From: an uncultured Mycoplasmatota bacterium
Lineage (GTDB): Bacteria > Bacillota_I > Bacilli_A > RF39 > UBA660
NCBI GenBank assembly: GCA_900553435.1
Contig: USDC01000014.1
Span: forward strand, 1 to 10,156
Direction of reading: 5' to 3'
Length of the DNA stretch: 10,156 nucleotides
Shown: in pieces, positions 7,229 through 10,156 of the stretch
Layout: each line of letters starts with the position of its first letter
Numbering within the stretch: the stretch's first letter is position 1
Translations under genes and position numbers: made by a program
The notes under the pieces: model-generated
Told to the model about the DNA's origin: nothing
Seen by the model: the letters and a program-made list of their open reading frames with translations, nothing else
The model's database searches: none

Positions 7229-7229
7229 G

Positions 7230-7238
7230 TGCTATAGT
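7230..7238 (+). promoter_or_regulatory. Possible extended -10 for the rhodanese gene
   Basis: TGcTATAGT (7230-7238) matches the extended -10 pattern used by other genes here, with one mismatch in the hexamer. No good -35 is visible, since that place is the terminator hairpin. An alternative -10, TATAAA at 7261-7266, would better fit the short leaders of the neighbouring genes, but it also lacks a -35. I cannot decide between them. Confidence 0.3.
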
Positions 7239-7284
7239 AAAAACTTTTTAAAATATATATTATAAAATATTTTAGGGGATTATT

Positions 7285-7542
7285 ATGAGAAAGGTAAAAT
7301 ATAGTGAATTAAAAAACAAAAATATAAAAATAATTGACGTTCAAACAAAACGTGAATTTAGAGAGAATCATATTAATGGTAGTATAAATATTCCATATGA
7401 TGAATTAATGAGTAATTATAAAACATATTTAAAAAAAGAAAATTTATATTATATTACTTGTGAAAAAGGGCATCTTAGTAAGAGAGCAGTTACAATCTTA
7501 GAATGTTTAGGATATAATGTTATCATGCTTGAAAAAGAATAG
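7285..7542 (+). CDS. Single-domain rhodanese-like protein
   Basis: An 85-aa protein covering one rhodanese domain and nothing else. The N-terminal motif IIDVQTKREFRENHINGSIN (16-35) and IPYDEL (36-41) match the family signature for the first half. The active-site loop is CEKGHLS (59-65), with Cys59 the predicted persulfide carrier, followed by the helix and LGYNV strand. Such small rhodaneses carry sulfane sulfur in the cytosol for sulfur transfer or thiol repair. The loop has His-Leu where the common form has an Arg before Ser (CxxGxRS), which may change sulfur-donor preference. The start is set by AGGGGAT (7274-7280). The promoter of the next gene lies within its last codons. Confidence 0.88.
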   Translation: MRKVKYSELKNKNIKIIDVQTKREFRENHINGSINIPYDELMSNYKTYLKKENLYYITCEKGHLSKRAVTILECLGYNVIMLEKE

Positions 7543-7557
7543 TATAAATATTATAAT
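7529..7557 (+). promoter_or_regulatory. Promoter of the VTT-domain gene
   Basis: TTGAAA (7529-7534) and TATAAT (7552-7557) are separated by exactly 17 bases; the -35 is inside the end of the rhodanese gene. The predicted start near 7564 falls within the AAGAGG ribosome site (7563-7568), giving a leader of about 11 bases. Confidence 0.8.
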
Positions 7558-7574
7558 ACTTAAAGAGGTTTTAT

Positions 7575-8156
7575 ATGGAAATATTAAATAATTTAGATGT
7601 TTTAATAGAAAATTTATTAAATAGCTTAGGGGCTTTCGGCCCTATTTTGGCTTGTTTTTTAATAGTTATTGAATCAATTATACCCATTTTACCTTTAGGA
7701 GTGTTTGTTACTTTAAACTTTTTAAGTTTTGGTCATATATTTGGATTTCTAATATCTTTATTTTTTACAATAATAGGGTGCTTAATATCTTTTACAATTT
7801 TTAGAAAAGGAGTTTATAATTGGTTTAATAAAAAAATAAAAGACAAAGAAAAAATAGAAAACTTAATGATAAAGTTTTCACACATTTCACTTGGAAGTTT
7901 AGCTGCTATTATAGCTATGCCTTTTACTCCTGCTTTTTTAGTTAATATTGCCGCAGGACTTTCTGATATGAGTAAGAAAAAATTTATAATCGCACTTTGC
8001 ATTGGAAAATGTTTTATGGTTTATTTTTGGGGATACGTTGGTACAAGCCTAATTCAAAGTTTAACTAATCCAATAATAATTTTGAGGATAGTTACATTAG
8101 TTTTTATTGCCTATATAATTTCTAAGGCAATTAATAAAAAGTTAAAGATAGACTAA
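7575..8156 (+). CDS. VTT-domain (TVP38/DedA-like) membrane protein
   Basis: A 193-aa integral membrane protein of the VTT (SNARE-associated/DedA/TVP38-TMEM64) superfamily. A hydrophobic re-entrant region (about 21-52) contains ESIIPILPLG (33-42), the Glu and Pro pattern typical of the family. More membrane helices lie at about 53-76, 105-128, 135-160 and 165-186. The motif PFTPAFLVNIAAGLSDMS (116-133) followed by IGK (143-145) matches the second half of the VTT domain. Related proteins move lipids or undecaprenyl phosphate across the membrane. The sequence looks closer to TVP38/TMEM64 than to classical DedA, so I give no gene symbol and no substrate. Its length is normal for the family. Start: AAGAGG six bases before the ATG. 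It has its own promoter and no visible terminator. Confidence 0.85.
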   Translation: MEILNNLDVLIENLLNSLGAFGPILACFLIVIESIIPILPLGVFVTLNFLSFGHIFGFLISLFFTIIGCLISFTIFRKGVYNWFNKKIKDKEKIENLMIKFSHISLGSLAAIIAMPFTPAFLVNIAAGLSDMSKKKFIIALCIGKCFMVYFWGYVGTSLIQSLTNPIIILRIVTLVFIAYIISKAINKKLKID

Positions 8157-8168
8157 AAAACATTTGTT

Positions 8169-8177
8169 TGATATAAT
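8169..8177 (+). promoter_or_regulatory. Extended -10 promoter of rmuC
   Basis: TGaTATAAT (8169-8177) is a perfect extended -10. A -35 at the right distance (about 8149-8154, TAGACT) is poor. The predicted start near 8184 coincides with the AGGAAG ribosome site, so the leader is about 14 bases. Confidence 0.7.
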
Positions 8178-8197
8178 TATCATAGGAAGTGAAGAAT

Positions 8198-9263
8198 ATG
8201 ATAGATTATATAATTATTGGCCTTTTAATTTTAATTATTATACTTGTTGTAATAGCAATTATTAAAAATATAAATGAAAGCAATATAACAGAAAGACTTG
8301 GAAAAACAGAAACTAATTTAACAAAAGAAATTAGTGATTTTAAATTTTCTTTTTCTAAAGATTTAAATAAAGATTTCTTAGAACTTAATGAAAGAATAGA
8401 AAAAAGACTTGATCAAATAAATAATAAAGTAAATGAAAGATTAGACCAAAATTTTGAAAAAACAAATAAAACTTTTAACAGTGTTTTAGAACGACTTGCA
8501 AAAATTGATGAAGCACAAAAGAAAATAGATAGTTTAAGTACTGATATTGTTTCACTTGAAAGTATATTAACTGATAAAAAAAGTAGGGGAATATTTGGAG
8601 AAGTAAATTTAAAAATAATTCTTTCAAGTATATTTGGAGAAAATAACAAAAAAGTTTATGATTTACAGTACTCTTTGCCTAATCATACTATAGTGGATGC
8701 AATTATTTTTGCACCAAAACCACTTGGAACTATCTGTATAGATTCAAAATTTCCTCTTGAAAATTATAAAGCTATGGTAGATAAAAAAATTGATAAAAAT
8801 ACTCGTGAAAAATATGAAAAACTATTTGAAATCGATGTAAAAAAACATATAGATGCGATTAGCAGTAAATATATTATAGATGGTATAACTAGTGACCAAG
8901 CTATAATGTTTTTACCAGCTGAGGCAATATTCGCAGAGATAAATGCCTATAATAAAATATGCATACAAAAAAAGAGTTTGGATAACTTCTCCAACAACTT
9001 TAATGAGTATGTTAACAATTATATTAAACGTTTTAACTAACATTGAAAGAGACAAATACTCAGCAGTAATACAAGATGAACTAAGAAAATTATCTATTGA
9101 TTTTAGCAGATATAAAGAAAGATGGGATAAACTTTCAAGAAGCATTGATACAGTTAACAAAGATGTTAAGGATATACATATAACTACAGAAAAAATAAGT
9201 AAGAGATTTGACTCTATAAATGAAGTTAAAATAGATAAAAAATTATTAGAGGATAAAGAATAA
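8198..9263 (+). pseudogene. rmuC: RmuC-family DNA recombination protein, frameshifted
   Basis: RmuC is a predicted nuclease-fold protein that limits recombination at inverted repeats. The first part (frame from ATG 8198, stop at 9038-9040) has one N-terminal transmembrane helix (about 4-22), a long coiled coil (about 30-125, with RLDQ heptads), and the conserved RmuC core: GIFGE (131-135), VDAIIF (166-171), IDSKFPLENY (181-190) and MFLPAEAIFAEINA (237-250). The Asp167 and Asp182/Lys184 pattern fits a PD-(D/E)xK-like site. After residue about 251 this frame turns to nonsense. The expected continuation, IIKYAYKKRVWITSPTTL followed by a coiled coil, is in the next frame (open from 8943 to TAA 9261-9263). 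The reading frames can only join after 8942, because that frame has a TAA at 8940-8942. Protein similarity places the break near 8946-8952. The GTG at 8189 is within the ribosome site and is rejected as the start. Confidence 0.85.
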
Positions 9264-9268
9264 AATAA

Positions 9269-9297
9269 TTGATATGAATAAAAAAATATGTTATCAT
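9269..9297 (+). promoter_or_regulatory. Promoter of the terminal coiled-coil gene
   Basis: TTGATA (9269-9274) and TATCAT (9292-9297) are 17 bases apart, with the extended -10 TG at 9289-9290. The start would be near 9304, giving a leader of about 28 bases that contains GAAGGGA (9321-9327). Confidence 0.65.
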
Positions 9298-9331
9298 TTT
9301 ATATAGAATAGAAAGAGTAAGAAGGGATATT

Positions 9332-10156
9332 ATGTATATTGATGCACTTAAAGATATAATAAGAGATTTAGTAAATATATCTGGAGAAGAAAACGATCCA
9401 AGAAAAGTAGAAATAGAATTAGATAGAGCAAATACAAAAATAGAAAGGTTAGAAAATCTACCTACTTTATCTAGTTATGATAAAATGGATTTAGATGTTG
9501 CTAAAACTAGAAAAGAATACTTAGAAAGATCTGCCTCTATTATAGGTAAAAAAATATTAGAGGGATTTGAAAATGGAGAAGACAAAGAAAAGATAACATC
9601 TCTTTTTAACATACTTTTTGAACGTGCTACAAAATCATTTAACGAAATTAATTCACTTATTGTAGAAAATGATACAAACAATATTTGGGATTTAATAAAT
9701 AAAAAAAATATTGAACTAATAAAATTAAGAGCAAAACCAACAAAAAAAGATAAAGAAGATAATTATTCAAATGTTGCTAAACATTATGAAAATAAAAAAC
9801 AATTAATTGAAAATACAATATCTGCTCTTACAGAAAAGAAAATATTAGTTAATGAATCAATTGATTTTTATAATGAAATAATTGAAAATATTAAAGAGGA
9901 AATTCGAAGAAATAATGATGTATTACTTTCTTATAATGAAATAAGATATTCAATGGCATATATATTATGTGAAGAAAGTGATTATGTTCTTTTAAATGAA
10001 GAAATTGAAAAACTAAGACAAATTAAAACATTTAATGAAGAACAATTAAAAGAATTTCAAGTTGAACTTGAAAAATGTTTAAAAGAAAAAGAACAAATAG
10101 AAAAAGAAACAACTTACAAAAACGAAGAACTAGCAAAAACAATAGAAATGTTAGAA
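9332..10156 (+). CDS. Coiled-coil protein of unknown function (3' end outside window)
   Basis: The frame from ATG 9332 stays open for 275 codons to the end of the window. The ATG follows AAGGGA by a few bases, and an independent promoter lies upstream. The visible part is cytosolic: no signal peptide or membrane segment. Residues about 1-75 are helical with Asp/Glu/Arg-rich heptads. Residues about 80-130 form a more compact helical part with the only Trp (119). From about 145 onward the sequence is a long Lys/Glu coiled coil, still continuing at 10156. I recognise no domain. Coiled coils of this composition resemble SMC-like or cell-architecture proteins by chance, so no function is given. 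Confidence 0.8.
   Translation, partial: MYIDALKDIIRDLVNISGEENDPRKVEIELDRANTKIERLENLPTLSSYDKMDLDVAKTRKEYLERSASIIGKKILEGFENGEDKEKITSLFNILFERATKSFNEINSLIVENDTNNIWDLINKKNIELIKLRAKPTKKDKEDNYSNVAKHYENKKQLIENTISALTEKKILVNESIDFYNEIIENIKEEIRRNNDVLLSYNEIRYSMAYILCEESDYVLLNEEIEKLRQIKTFNEEQLKEFQVELEKCLKEKEQIEKETTYKNEELAKTIEMLE

Noticed and set aside
8967..8973. Run of seven A in rmuC as a programmed slippage site
   Set aside because: Joining the frames here would drop the well-fitting KYAYKK block, which is already in the second frame upstream of the run. A mutation near 8946-8952 fits better.
8943..9263. Separate 106-aa gene starting at ATG 8943
   Set aside because: Its content is the missing C-terminal block of RmuC. 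The ATG has no convincing ribosome site and lies exactly at the frame break.

Overview
The window is a stretch of AT-rich (by eye well under 30 % G+C), gene-dense bacterial chromosome read entirely from the + strand. Shine-Dalgarno sites are Gram-positive in style (GGAGG, AGGTGG, AAGAGG), the lipoprotein has a lipobox, promoters are sigma-A-like with extended -10 elements, and terminators are short U-tailed hairpins. Together these point to a low-G+C Bacillota, possibly an uncultured gut lineage close to Erysipelotrichia or RF39-type Bacilli. The genus or order is a guess. The code is standard: Trp is encoded by TGG and a TGA ends one operon gene.

Region 1 (1-796) holds the 3' part of a lipoprotein gene with a C-terminal membrane anchor. 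It is followed directly by an out-of-frame, start-less fragment that reads like the C-terminus of a WXG100 (ESAT-6-like) protein, including a YxxxD export motif. That fragment ends in its own terminator and looks like the relic of a type VII secretion substrate.

Region 2 (799-3357) is a single-gene transcription unit for a VirD4/TraG-like membrane ATPase (825 aa) with a long, disordered, Lys/Glu-rich tail ending in an acidic tip. No other conjugation gene is visible.

Region 3 (3352-7228) is the most unusual part. It is a tight four-gene operon with overlaps of 8, 14 and 14 nt: a 569-aa helical protein with a coiled coil and a membrane hairpin, a 57-aa acidic microprotein ending in a PDWDLLPP-type motif, a 149-aa helical protein, and a Ycf46-type AAA+ ATPase. 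It has its own promoter and terminator and looks like one multi-protein machine of unknown job, perhaps membrane-anchored. Its neighbours, the VirD4 ATPase and the WXG100 relic, raise the possibility of a secretion or envelope function, but that is inference.

Region 4 (7230-9263) carries ordinary chromosomal genes, most with a recognisable promoter: a minimal rhodanese, a VTT-domain (TVP38/DedA-like) membrane protein, and rmuC, which is frameshifted near 8946-8952. Region 5 (9269 to the end) is a promoter followed by a coiled-coil protein of unknown function that runs off the window. No tRNA, rRNA, CRISPR array, insertion sequence or intergenic gap over 300 bases was seen.
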